Source: a virus. Taken from it: a stretch of DNA of 58,657 nt. A program made the position numbers and the translations under genes. The stretch lies in IMG/VR virus record IMGVR_UViG_3300030102_005689, positions 1 through 58,657 of that record; one strand, 5' to 3'. The notes under the pieces were generated by a model that did no database searches, had not been told where the DNA came from, and was given only the letters and a program-made list of their open reading frames with translations. The number at the start of each line of letters is the position of its first letter. Within the stretch, counting starts at the first letter, position 1. Positions 34,201 through 40,875 of the stretch are shown in pieces.

Positions 34201-37200
34201 GGTCTAGGATTTCTGAGCGTCTTATTAACGAGGCTTACGGTTCCTTTGAGCAAGCTAGAGCAGTAGGAGGAGCGCAGGATATAATGGATGCCTCTGGATC
34301 TACTGAAGGTTATACCCTAAAGGATTCGTTTATTAACAAATTGAACAAACAGTATGAGGAAACTAGGAAGGCTGTTGAAAGAGATATAAAAGACGACCCT
34401 AAGTTAAAGGCAGCCTACATCAAACGCGCTCGACAGCTACGCCAAAAGAGAATTGACGACGAGATTGAAAGTCAAAAGAATAAGATTAAGCGTAGAAGAT
34501 TAGCTGCTTTATCTAGAATACGACAGCGGTCACCTGAACTTTACCAGCACTTAATAAACATGCGTGGTTTGGTTGACACAATGTCAAAGAAGATCAGAGA
34601 CGGTTTAGGGCTTAATGAAAAACTAAAGATTAAGTTCACTAAACAGTTGGAGGTGTATCTTACACGTTCCTACAGAATTTTCTCTCAGCCTGGTTGGAAG
34701 GAGATGATCCTTACTAGTGACCACTCTGATGTGGTTCAAGCAAGAGAGGCCGCTAAACTAGAGTATGCCAAGCTGTGGAAGCAAAAGAAGCGCGAAGAAC
34801 TATTCGATAAGTATTCTAAGAACCGTCCAGAAGGATCGGAAGAGCTTAGTTCAGATGATTTGTGGCAACAGGCTACAGATGAAGCTGAAAAGCAATTTAA
34901 TATTAAAGTGAGCGAAAGGGCTGCGCGAGGCGAAGACTTTGCTGACAGCTTAATGCGCGAGCAGTTGGACAAGTATGAACTTGGAGCGACTGATGTTTTA
35001 CACCGCAAGGATAATATACCTGCTCCGATACGGAAGATATTAGGAGAGTATGGAGGAGAAACAGGTGACTTTAATCTGATGCGAACTTTCCTGAATGTTA
35101 GTTCCCTTGCTGCTAAACAGTCATTGGCGTCTAACATTATCAGTGCCGGTAGGACAGGGGAGGGAACTGCTAATGAGGATCGTTCACAGTGGTGGTTCTT
35201 TACTCAGAAGGAGCGGGACGAAATGAATGACAGTAGTTCACAGTTCTACAATCCAGAACTGTATGCCAAGCTGTCAACTTGGGGTTATGTCAATTCCGTT
35301 GATAAAAACATGGCAGGCCCCAGTGAGTTCAACCCCTTCTTGAATTTTATTAAAGATGGAGAAAATCAAGGAACTCTCATAGCTTCGCCTGAAGTTCAGA
35401 ATGAATTACGGGCGATGTTTGTTAAGCAGAGCGAACACGACCCTGTTAGAAAGCTGACTGAGAAACTTGATACAGGTTTCCGTAAAGCTGTTGGGTGGTC
35501 ATTGATGTCCAAGACAATAGGTAGCGGACCCTTCTATTCAAGAAACATAGTATCAAACCTTGCTTTCTTTTCTTTGGCACAGGGCATGGCCCCTACGGGA
35601 GTAACAAAATTGTTTTCAGAGCTTAACCGTCTGTTTATACAGAACAACAAACCAAAAGCCATGGATGCCTATATCCATCGCTTGGTAGGTTACCGTATCC
35701 TAGATAATGATTTTACGGTGGGTATGATGGAAGACATCCTTGCAGGTAAGACAACACCTGAGTCTCTCTTAGCAGAGACTAATCAAGCGATTGATGATGC
35801 CATGGAGAAGCAAGGCATTCCCAAAGTGGACTATGCCACAAGTTTTTCTGCGCTTAGAAGTAAGCTCGAAAAGGTAGGTGACTTAGCTGAACTTACTGTA
35901 GGGGATCCTGTAATCAGCAGACTTAAAAATCTTTCAATTGCGTGTGATTCATTTTACAAAATTGCTTATTTTGAGAAGGAGTTGAAAACTCTGAGGGGTG
36001 CCCGTGAGGAAGATCAAAAGAAAAACAAGGACACCCTCATGGCGAATGCCACTGATAATAAACTGGAGAGGTTGGCTGCCGATAAAGTTTTAATGACGGC
36101 TCAATCTTGGAGCCAAGCAATGAACTTTGGTAAGGCATTCCAGAACTCAGCGTTGGGAGTTACTCTTGCCCCTTACTTGCGATTTAAGCTGGAGGTTGTT
36201 CGTATCGTTGCCAATACATACAAGCTGGGAACTCAGGAAGTTAGAAGCGGAAATTCTGTTCTTGTAAGGCGCGGTATGCGCCGTCTTGCAGGTATGACTA
36301 CTGCATTAACCAGTTTCTCAGTCCTTGCAAAAACACTGGGTCAGTGGTCGGTTAACCTTATTGCTGAACTATTAGGGCACGAAGAAGCTGATGACCTAAC
36401 AGATGAGATGAAGGAGACCTTGCTCGCGGGAGTCCCACCATTCTTAAAAACGCACACGTTTTATTACACCCGCGATAAAGAGGGCAATTTGATTTCTTGG
36501 GATCTTACCTACCTAAATCCCTTTGCCATGTATACCGATGCGTTGCCACAGTTTTGGTCACATGCTACAGCGGGTCGCATGGGGGATGCTTTCGGTGCTG
36601 TATTTAAAACGGCTGTTGCGGTCCCCTTCATGGAGGGTCAGATACTGACAAGTGCTGTGGGGTCTGTTGCTAGGAACAAGGATTCCAGGGATAACCCGAT
36701 TTGGTTGGAGACAGATAACTTCTTAGAAAGAACTATTAAACAAATTGGTTACGTTTACCAACAGGCTTATGAGCCACCAACTTTGGCTCGCCTTGGGGGC
36801 ATACGTCTTGGCTACACCCAAGAAGAAGGATTTGACCTTAGAGTGTTGGATAAATTGTTTGCCTCTATTCAGGCCGGTAGGGAAGGCGATTGGTTTAACT
36901 CACCATTAGGTTTGATGATGGGTGAGGTTATGTTCGTGAAAGGACATAGGGTTGACCCACAAAACACAGCATTCCGTATCATGCAGGGTCTGGCCAAGGA
37001 CAAGGACTCTATTAGGAGTATGATTAACAGGCTTGCCAGTGACCGTTTGATGAGTGAGGAACAGATAGAGTCCCTAACCAACCAGTATATCAATGTGCAG
37101 ATGCGTCTTGCAAAGCGCGCAATGAAACATTGGCAGCCTTTGCTTGATCTTGGTGTTGACCCTGAGTGGCAGCTGAATGCCTTAAACAGGCAGTTTGGGG

Positions 37201-37373
37201 CAGACAATGTTGAGAGTATGGTATTTGATGGTCAACTCAACATCAAAGGATTGAGCAACTACATTCAGGACTTAATAGCCCAAAACCCGAAAGAGGATGT
37301 TCGCGAGAGACTGCTACAGTTTGAACGTCTCTTCTATGAGAAGACCGAAGGTGGTAATTTAAATTTACCTTAA
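28281..37373 (+). CDS. Giant 3,030-residue protein with HELAH metallopeptidase motif
   Basis: GTG start. Residues about 440-800 include hydrophobic helical stretches (VVADLAATALVIP, HALLGGLITGVVTSGF) that could insert in a membrane. Residues about 955-1015 are an acidic hinge (EEEAEEEAEEEAEEEAEE). An HELAH zinc-peptidase motif follows at 1131-1135 in DALMAHELAHIAEAS, then a long charged coiled coil (about 1300), a middle region with DEETKKEIENIEALLELG, and a C-terminal third with further hydrophobic helices. It is the last gene of the terminase and ejection block. The best guess is a giant ejected virion protein whose protease acts during entry or maturation. No polymerase or transglycosylase motif was found. 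Confidence 0.7.
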   Translation: MAIPSTLAPVQETEDLFSDPNQDVLKYPEWKTIYSREDTSTEVDLPHYLDYYRFELFKNNSLTREKEQDIQSYFADWYTGGEAVSDEEYQNIAAQSTAFAPNEKRNAQQVARVFGEDVAQNFSNFDEPTQTDYLNRAREALLASGDLAFATIMRDGRGIVKSGNYATQGITAERQFASGNDALDSFNNGDVDPRDMWQVTEGLAPSNISGKTIFQSSMDEKYLGVIQDELYKESKQKNTPIQDAIISSIKTDEFDPDLWKSPVKWFKEFFEEEPDKISQVVMDKVPPEMSEIQDVLVQRFSDSLGLTDAQSFGLNLENSNRYSAERINGFLKELATRHANEMGMFKLHDAERDFNNVRLTEMGNVIVHPTVMKNPTRFKEVIEKDKRLSDQQKFLAKRDRDFFILQQAPQFDKLMEEFDGEVGDKWVKAKTENPEAWSKNRVEFLDKFLSDKTNYDHSKNYWAGVGSSVPDALFGLVNSVGALFGLEFSANYLAEYQAKQQNRRELAGLFGENLGFSYDALTTAPAVVADLAATALVIPKTAKVLSLAKGVMSPRNGFKAMTSRMLLREAGEKATLTANRKAAQTAITESTKTGAEAYNAISSFNKLVGSKLNVGTAVFLTSANRSAGGMYATIYSSMPEDMSHEEKHDKALGHALLGGLITGVVTSGFTAIGAGGIENVFTRGLSFSAAKRVLDKIGDPGFLTDEGLKRLLKKHISSQTKKLFFEKGAGLVTRVGVSALQEGVEEGIDQWAQSFVEDSALQRNTPMRDRVMHTVHAFKLGAVMGAGVNVIAPAGGSVWKRMQKTMGREKALEEDETIFLFEQVQKAADVLERADSPQSAARLRELVFEKFTKELASKESPLPRTEVATEEEEELEIKFPEEETAIPLSDKQRGEHAATVAVANTSLNEDSDVDIDSLPVLNPDSLEFAKAVNDPNYNIDPDGTIRGVVDPKTDEWVGAKPAETAEEEAEEALADVAAEATEEASADVAAEPTEEEAEEEAEEEAEEEAEEVTPPLGKVKKGAFPKGLSSADYTDPSRIKDAVSLWLNVNDGAIFKRFRTLGIEVKIDPEFGHTNPETGELTKLPAGVEVITEGEDQNKIVFWVNPDKLASDLTREKDDTRASAFDALMAHELAHIAEASYLKSKWKKSNSAVDFHQYYLRERTKIYDSLEDKHSDILRASVATYLRMDETAVVLPGEEDSSGKKATMEKEQIISEVVRFAMDAKRRGKLQEQAFKGMTLSSKLYLYIEGILDFINKNLLKKKLIGTNNVKELREHVKSVGEELSKYYTARNLTKSLSQKIDRLAKIEKEEKALQKEAEKAEKKKGEWVANEDKTLHDSPEIDGVRRDQIKKEGEEWQLIIDGATQEKTYGSLGAAKGAYPKVLEAIANPIPEISDSTIPATDADQAYLDAHELRNREINNFSAAAQRRRQAQSTEMATQLLLASGQLTENQVGILREYHNALLELRQITKAKANPDEQIKKVKEIISKGRSWTAWKKDALIFKVGSKGGITNFKEDFDAYAKGFLAAAIREKKIEGKPEITVTDRDLPVVPSKRFTKPTKRLVVGMAPSENADVPVEDTAAQPVDEATQEPMLEVPVMPVHLDMSLLEDMKVYSGASISEQESVVQDKAHFIKALSEEHFNIEVTTDRQGDEDSSYRDHDAVRFQNIDGNLTAVVNPLGVAKLVDGKAEADSDATIAFHFITKLHQHKILEQLSQQELDSVGQLGSEELMRVGRELLPRQVSSKLDGALDNTNTTVKFILGDIVTKVSDDTLTLDDISLIESNPELATLTTDVLTKLYVETKKTISGFPNLDANESSLAVTNKGFNYLAANLSQLARTINDLNSRHGIPYQSQTQKLLDPNDVDISGDAIIDALEEQSKPSSLMLFAQSPDTATEEQEALIDEETKKEIENIEALLELGIWESGEYKAPGKGQPGFVQKLRQLFEGTADPNLRRIKQHNEGFFQYINKVMGDWSRISERLINEAYGSFEQARAVGGAQDIMDASGSTEGYTLKDSFINKLNKQYEETRKAVERDIKDDPKLKAAYIKRARQLRQKRIDDEIESQKNKIKRRRLAALSRIRQRSPELYQHLINMRGLVDTMSKKIRDGLGLNEKLKIKFTKQLEVYLTRSYRIFSQPGWKEMILTSDHSDVVQAREAAKLEYAKLWKQKKREELFDKYSKNRPEGSEELSSDDLWQQATDEAEKQFNIKVSERAARGEDFADSLMREQLDKYELGATDVLHRKDNIPAPIRKILGEYGGETGDFNLMRTFLNVSSLAAKQSLASNIISAGRTGEGTANEDRSQWWFFTQKERDEMNDSSSQFYNPELYAKLSTWGYVNSVDKNMAGPSEFNPFLNFIKDGENQGTLIASPEVQNELRAMFVKQSEHDPVRKLTEKLDTGFRKAVGWSLMSKTIGSGPFYSRNIVSNLAFFSLAQGMAPTGVTKLFSELNRLFIQNNKPKAMDAYIHRLVGYRILDNDFTVGMMEDILAGKTTPESLLAETNQAIDDAMEKQGIPKVDYATSFSALRSKLEKVGDLAELTVGDPVISRLKNLSIACDSFYKIAYFEKELKTLRGAREEDQKKNKDTLMANATDNKLERLAADKVLMTAQSWSQAMNFGKAFQNSALGVTLAPYLRFKLEVVRIVANTYKLGTQEVRSGNSVLVRRGMRRLAGMTTALTSFSVLAKTLGQWSVNLIAELLGHEEADDLTDEMKETLLAGVPPFLKTHTFYYTRDKEGNLISWDLTYLNPFAMYTDALPQFWSHATAGRMGDAFGAVFKTAVAVPFMEGQILTSAVGSVARNKDSRDNPIWLETDNFLERTIKQIGYVYQQAYEPPTLARLGGIRLGYTQEEGFDLRVLDKLFASIQAGREGDWFNSPLGLMMGEVMFVKGHRVDPQNTAFRIMQGLAKDKDSIRSMINRLASDRLMSEEQIESLTNQYINVQMRLAKRAMKHWQPLLDLGVDPEWQLNALNRQFGADNVESMVFDGQLNIKGLSNYIQDLIAQNPKEDVRERLLQFERLFYEKTEGGNLNLP
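31257..31316 (+). repeat. GAAGAAGCAGAG repeats encoding the acidic hinge
   Basis: The 12-mer gaagaagcagag, with slight variation, repeats about four to five times and encodes EEAE units in the giant protein just before its peptidase region. Copy number could vary by slippage. Confidence 0.85.
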
Positions 37374-37380
37374 AAGACGT

Positions 37381-37408
37381 AGCCCCACCCCCTTTCGAGG
37401 GTGAGGCT
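37381..37408. terminator. Shared terminator between converging blocks
   Basis: AGCCCCACCC pairs with GGGTGAGGCT (one mismatch) around an 8-nt loop. It lies between the giant plus-strand gene and the first minus-strand accessory gene, so it can end transcripts from both sides. Confidence 0.65.
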
Positions 37409-37439
37409 CGTATGTCCAAGACAGCCAATGAAGGCAAAT

Positions 37440-37811
37440 TTATTTAGATAGGTAGCACCATTTCTCAATATTGGCTACCCATTCATCACGGTTTCCTTTA
37501 ACAGATAAAGTTATTTTCTGAGGGACTCCACCCATCTCTTCAGTAGATGTGTAGAACTCTTCTTCAGAGGACACCTTATTAATCATGTCCTCAGTGCTTA
37601 TATCTTTGTTATTTGATGTGGCCAACTCCACCCCAGTTAACTGATCCAATAAGTCTTCTAAGGGGATTAGGAAGAAGGGCGCATTGCGTCCACGCTTTCC
37701 TTTCTCCTTGAAGCTCACTACTGACTGCCTGTTACCAGGGTCAAGGGTCACATAGTATTCTTTCCCGTTGAGCTTTACCTCACGGGTTATCGGTTTTGTT
37801 AGTTTCGTCAT
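37440..37811 (-). CDS. Hypothetical accessory protein
   Basis: 123 residues with a basic/beta N-terminal half (NGKEYYVTLDPGNRQSVVSF) and an acidic C-terminal half. It is the last gene of the minus-strand accessory block and overlaps the small membrane protein before it by 32 nt. No family is recognised. Confidence 0.6.
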   Translation of the reverse strand: MTKLTKPITREVKLNGKEYYVTLDPGNRQSVVSFKEKGKRGRNAPFFLIPLEDLLDQLTGVELATSNNKDISTEDMINKVSSEEEFYTSTEEMGGVPQKITLSVKGNRDEWVANIEKWCYLSK

Positions 37812-37914
37812 TGCTTTCTTTTCTGTTTAGGTAAAGGCACCATAGTATCAAAGCGATACCATGTGCCGGTAGGATTGAGATTTGCAAGATCCCTTGTATT
37901 TGTTCTGGTGTCAT
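37780..37914 (-). CDS. 44-residue single-span membrane protein
   Basis: Starts MTPEQIQGILQISILPAH with one hydrophobic span (about residues 10-30) and a charged tail ending TNKTDNP. Its ATG overlaps the previous stop (ATGA). The first 19 nt of this start region are identical to those of the gene just upstream, so both proteins begin MTPEQI. Confidence 0.55.
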   Translation of the reverse strand: MTPEQIQGILQISILPAHGIALILWCLYLNRKESNDETNKTDNP

Positions 37915-38387
37915 TACTTTATGTGCTTGTCTAGTATTAGTAGCTTGTTCACTTTTGTGATTCCACAAGGTTTCCAACCTGCTTTTTTAAAGCAGTAACC
38001 AGGATTGTCTGACTTTACTTTTAAGGGAGCCACATAGGTGTATAATCTTGTAGCTCCCCACCGATCAAGGGCAACTTGCTCGGCCTCAAGGATTAGATCA
38101 GAACTTCTTGTGGGTGTTTCATTTCTGAAGATTGAACAGTTTATCCCCTGCTGGTTATCTCCTGAATTAAACTTCCTCCATACAAAAAGTCCTCCTTCCA
38201 TGACAAGAACAGTCTTAAACCCAGGGCCACAGAATAGCTTGGGTTTTCTACCATCCTTGTATGGTCTATATGAATAATGCCTATGGAACAATGAACGGGC
38301 ATAGTCATTGCCATCCTTTGTAAAGAACCAATGTTCAGTTGCTTTCTCCATCCCCTCTGTTGGATTCAATATTTGTTCTGGTGTCAT
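37914..38387 (-). CDS. GNAT-like acetyltransferase candidate
   Basis: 157 residues from MTPEQILNPTEG. The body CSIFRNETPTRSSDLILEA then LYTYVAPLKVKSDNPGYCF and KAGWKPCG follows the pattern of a widespread phage protein with a GNAT-like layout, where a C-terminal NPGYCF..AGW resembles the acetyl-CoA-binding end. The target is unknown. The start at 38387 overlaps the previous stop (ATGA); a longer start at 38408 is less likely. Confidence 0.55.
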   Translation of the reverse strand: MTPEQILNPTEGMEKATEHWFFTKDGNDYARSLFHRHYSYRPYKDGRKPKLFCGPGFKTVLVMEGGLFVWRKFNSGDNQQGINCSIFRNETPTRSSDLILEAEQVALDRWGATRLYTYVAPLKVKSDNPGYCFKKAGWKPCGITKVNKLLILDKHIK

Positions 38388-38572
38388 TTTCCTCTTGGGT
38401 TGTCCCATGGCTTATAGCGCGTTAACTGCCAGCCATGGAAGTGTTTAGCCATATACTCAGCTTCCTCTCTACTTGAGTAAGTGTGTTGGAACTCAAGTTT
38501 CTTTAGGTGCTGTATCTTCCAATTATCACCATACCTGTATAAGTAGGCACGGGGTCTCTTTACACGAATCAT
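38384..38572 (-). CDS. Small basic protein after the methyltransferase gene
   Basis: 62 residues from MIRVKRPRAYLYRYGDNWKI. Rich in aromatic and basic residues; the middle EFQHTYSSREEAEYMAKHF looks like a short beta-alpha unit. It starts 10 nt after the methyltransferase stop and overlaps the next gene. A third-frame extension upstream into the methyltransferase gene is probably spurious. Confidence 0.6.
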   Translation of the reverse strand: MIRVKRPRAYLYRYGDNWKIQHLKKLEFQHTYSSREEAEYMAKHFHGWQLTRYKPWDNPRGK

Positions 38573-38582
38573 GGCACAGGAA

Positions 38583-40142
38583 TCAGAGCAATCTGGATGT
38601 GAGGATTCTGAAGGCACGTTCTGCGGTAGCAGGGACAACACCGTTGCCCAACATCCTCAGTCGATCCACTCTGTTGGCAGTTGTGTCCACTGCGGGGGGA
38701 CACCCATTAGGTGTTCCACCCAATTCGGGTTGAGCTTCGCGTTCGTAACTGACTGTTGGTCGTTGAGGTTCTTTGTCCTCTTCTCGTCTTCCCACCTCTT
38801 CGGGTCGCCACTTCTGTGGTCTCTCGTCTGTGGTGTTGCCCAGTTCGCTTCGTGTGTCTCCACCGCATCCCGCAGCTTCGCCCCGAACCACTGGTCGCTC
38901 TTCTCCCTCCGGCTCCTGAACCCCTTGTCTGTCTCCTGAGTCTTGATCCTCCCGCCCTCGACATCTGACACTCTCGCTGTCGGCCATTGCTTGCTCTCCT
39001 CCTTGTATATCTCCACTGCCTTTGGGTCTACTTGTTCCCGCAGATTCGCCGGCTTCTTCCGCCCCTTTCGGGCTGTCTGTGCTTGTCGTCTCAGTGCTTC
39101 CTCTGACCTTTGGGGCAGACTGTCCATTGTGTTTGGGGTTGCCCACGACTCCTTGCGGACTTGGGATTGTAGCCCCTTCTGTTGGCTGTTGGGTCCCTGT
39201 GGCTTTTCTGCTTGGCTGGCTGTTGGAGTTACCCACGACTCTTGGTTCTTCCCACTCGAACTGGACTTCGCCTGGTCTTGCTGGCCAAGGTAAGCCAAAC
39301 GCTGTGGTAATGTCTGCCTGCTCACAGTTGTCCTCGACGGAGGCAGGGTGCCCCCGTCCTTCCAATCCCGTGTCGTTGGTGTTGGCCATGTCCCCGCTAC
39401 TACATCCGGTAGCAGTCGTCGTTCCTTCTTGGCTTGGCTCTCCGCTGAGTAAGCTCCCTTCCAATCCCTTGAGGTCGGGGTTGGCCACTTCATAACCTGT
39501 TCCTCCAGATACAGGGGCACACTCGTCTTGCCCTGCTTCTTCCTGAAGGCCAAGCATTTCTTCAACGTAGCTTCTGAGCGCGGACGACTCATCGCTGTTG
39601 GAGTGCCCCATAATAAAGACTCGCTTTCGTTGATGGGGCGCGCCGACTTCGCTCGCGCTAAATAATCCTGCCGTTGCGCTGTAACCCACTTCTTCCAAGC
39701 TTCGGAGGACATATTGGAGAACACTTTCTCCGTCTCCGGTTTTGCTGGAGATGATGCCTTCGACGTTTTCCAAGAAAACAAATCTTGGCCTACACTCTTT
39801 GATCCCTTCAAGGATGAATGGGAAGAGGTGTCTTGGGTCTTCTGTTGACTTGTGCGCTCCAGCGTTGCTGAAGGGTTGGCATGGGAAGCCTCCAGTGAGG
39901 ATATCCACTTGTCCACGAAACTTTCGGAAAGGGAATTCTTTAAGGTTCGTGAACACAGGGCACGGATCCAAGAGGCCCGCTTCCATCTTCGCAACCAAGT
40001 TTGCGGCTGCGAAGGCTTCGATCTCCACATGAGCGATTTCTCGCACATTTGGGAGAACTCTTCTGAGTCCAATTCCGATCCCTTCGTATCCACTACAAAG
40101 GGAGAGGTGTCTGATATGTTTTTCGGTATTATCCACATACAT
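38583..40142 (-). CDS. DNA cytosine-5 methyltransferase
   Basis: 519 residues with the ordered C5-MTase motifs: I = LSLCSGYEGIGIG (13-25), IV = GGFPCQPFS with nucleophile Cys88, VI = FLENVEG (123-129), VIII = GAPHQRKRVFI (168-177), and a C-terminal motif X-like RMLGNGVVPATAE (about 498-510). Between VIII and X lies an unusually long region (about 180-485) of degenerate repeats starting VANPD, MANTND, VVGNSN or LGNTTD. A long second frame covers almost the whole gene. It probably protects phage DNA from host restriction or marks it; the target sequence is unknown. Confidence 0.93.
   Translation of the reverse strand: MYVDNTEKHIRHLSLCSGYEGIGIGLRRVLPNVREIAHVEIEAFAAANLVAKMEAGLLDPCPVFTNLKEFPFRKFRGQVDILTGGFPCQPFSNAGAHKSTEDPRHLFPFILEGIKECRPRFVFLENVEGIISSKTGDGESVLQYVLRSLEEVGYSATAGLFSASEVGAPHQRKRVFIMGHSNSDESSALRSYVEEMLGLQEEAGQDECAPVSGGTGYEVANPDLKGLEGSLLSGEPSQEGTTTATGCSSGDMANTNDTGLEGRGHPASVEDNCEQADITTAFGLPWPARPGEVQFEWEEPRVVGNSNSQPSRKATGTQQPTEGATIPSPQGVVGNPKHNGQSAPKVRGSTETTSTDSPKGAEEAGESAGTSRPKGSGDIQGGEQAMADSESVRCRGREDQDSGDRQGVQEPEGEERPVVRGEAAGCGGDTRSELGNTTDERPQKWRPEEVGRREEDKEPQRPTVSYEREAQPELGGTPNGCPPAVDTTANRVDRLRMLGNGVVPATAERAFRILTSRLL
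38657..40138 (-). CDS. Overprinted WPTPT-repeat protein in a second frame
   Basis: 493 codons open without a stop in the frame next to the methyltransferase. This ATG lies 4 nt after the methyltransferase ATG (ATGTATG); an upstream ATG at 40201 would add 21 residues. The protein carries about eight repeats led by Trp: WPTPTSRDWKG, WPTPTTRDWKD, WVTPTASQ, WATPNTMD, WPTARVSD, WATPQTRD and others. It closes with LNPNWVEHLMGVPPQW. Each repeat is the same DNA that encodes VANPD-type repeats in the other frame. I recall WPTPT/LNPxWVEWLMG proteins at other phage methyltransferase loci, which supports real coding. The function is unknown. Confidence 0.7.
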   Translation of the reverse strand: MWIIPKNISDTSPFVVDTKGSELDSEEFSQMCEKSLMWRSKPSQPQTWLRRWKRASWIRALCSRTLKNSLSESFVDKWISSLEASHANPSATLERTSQQKTQDTSSHSSLKGSKSVGQDLFSWKTSKASSPAKPETEKVFSNMSSEAWKKWVTAQRQDYLARAKSARPINESESLLWGTPTAMSRPRSEATLKKCLAFRKKQGKTSVPLYLEEQVMKWPTPTSRDWKGAYSAESQAKKERRLLPDVVAGTWPTPTTRDWKDGGTLPPSRTTVSRQTLPQRLAYLGQQDQAKSSSSGKNQESWVTPTASQAEKPQGPNSQQKGLQSQVRKESWATPNTMDSLPQRSEEALRRQAQTARKGRKKPANLREQVDPKAVEIYKEESKQWPTARVSDVEGGRIKTQETDKGFRSRREKSDQWFGAKLRDAVETHEANWATPQTRDHRSGDPKRWEDEKRTKNLNDQQSVTNAKLNPNWVEHLMGVPPQWTQLPTEWID

Positions 40143-40166
40143 TTACTTTCTTTCTTTTTATGTTTT

Positions 40167-40352
40167 CTATTTTGGTTTCCCCGTATCTTTGTCTTGGACA
40201 CGGATGATTATTTTCTTTTCTGTATTCTCTTCTCCAAGGTTCTCTGTGCCCCGCACAGGGCGCAGATCATGATGTTCAGTATTAACCAAACGAGGCTTAT
40301 TAGGATCCACAGTAAGATAGATTCTGTAGTCTGGCAGAGGTTCACGTTTCAT
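40167..40352 (-). CDS. Small hypothetical protein before the methyltransferase
   Basis: 61 residues, charged, no membrane span. It overlaps the DnaA-like gene by 11 nt at its start. The longest version of the overprinted frame would overlap its last 35 nt. No family is recognised. Confidence 0.55.
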   Translation of the reverse strand: MKREPLPDYRIYLTVDPNKPRLVNTEHHDLRPVRGTENLGEENTEKKIIIRVQDKDTGKPK

Positions 40353-40656
40353 TGTTGTTTAGTTTAGTAGTCAGGTTGATGATCTCATCAATTGATTCTT
40401 GGACTCCTTCGTCTTGTAGACTGTCCTCTACTTTCTTCACGGATAACCAACCTGAAGTAAAGTGCCGGCCAAAAAGCCAAGCAGCTTCTTCGTAGGTCAT
40501 TCCTGTCTTCCGTGCGATGTAGATACCTAAGTGTGCCCAAGGTGTTATGTTATGTTTTCTTGATGTCAGCACTTCTCTTTCAGAGTAACCAGATACAGAG
40601 GCTACAGCTTCCACCAGTTTACTTGTTCTCGTTGTCTTCTTCTTTATCAGCTTCAT
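40342..40656 (-). CDS. DnaA domain IV-like DNA-binding protein
   Basis: 104 residues. LVEAVASVSGYSEREVLTSR, then HLGIYIARKTGMTYEEAAWL and FGRHFTSGWLSVKKVEDSL, follows the layout of the DnaA C-terminal domain (helix, HTH, then the GRDHTTV..A..KI signature, here GRHFTSGWLSVKKV). It lacks an ATPase domain. A small stand-alone DnaA-C protein could bind DnaA-box-like sites to control replication or block host initiation. It overlaps both neighbours. Confidence 0.6.
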   Translation of the reverse strand: MKLIKKKTTRTSKLVEAVASVSGYSEREVLTSRKHNITPWAHLGIYIARKTGMTYEEAAWLFGRHFTSGWLSVKKVEDSLQDEGVQESIDEIINLTTKLNNNET

Positions 40657-40867
40657 TATTTTCTTCTTTGTTCTCCTGAAGGAGGACTATTGATCGGGGT
40701 GCAAAGTCCATTAGATCAAGAGGGAACTCTTCTGCAACCCTCTTAACTCCGTAATCATCCGTAGTTATGATATACATCCGTAGTTCCTTTACTTCCCCAT
40801 CTTTAGTCTTGATGGCGTCTACGATGAGCGGTAGCCCATCCGGCTCTATCTCTCTCCGAAGATACAT
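40619..40867 (-). CDS. Small hypothetical protein, acidic tail
   Basis: 82 residues with a beta-rich body (MYLRREIEPDGLPLIVDAIK...MYIITTDDYGVKRVAEEF) and an acidic tail (EENNEADKEEDNENK). It is first in the DnaA-like/methyltransferase unit. A promoter-like site sits right upstream, giving an almost leaderless message. Confidence 0.6.
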   Translation of the reverse strand: MYLRREIEPDGLPLIVDAIKTKDGEVKELRMYIITTDDYGVKRVAEEFPLDLMDFAPRSIVLLQENKEENNEADKEEDNENK

Positions 40868-40875
40868 TATATTAT

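Noticed and set aside
28281-37373. Virion RNA polymerase of the N4 type
   Set aside because: The size fits, but I found no R...K......YG motif or catalytic aspartate context. The only such motif in the window is in the DNA polymerase.
39022-39495. Plus-strand frame of 157 codons (and others of 122, 116 and 171) across the methyltransferase gene
   Set aside because: They lie opposite a gene with two well-supported frames, lack family motifs, and arise because stops are rare in this repeat-rich stretch. They are a caution for the overprint claim.
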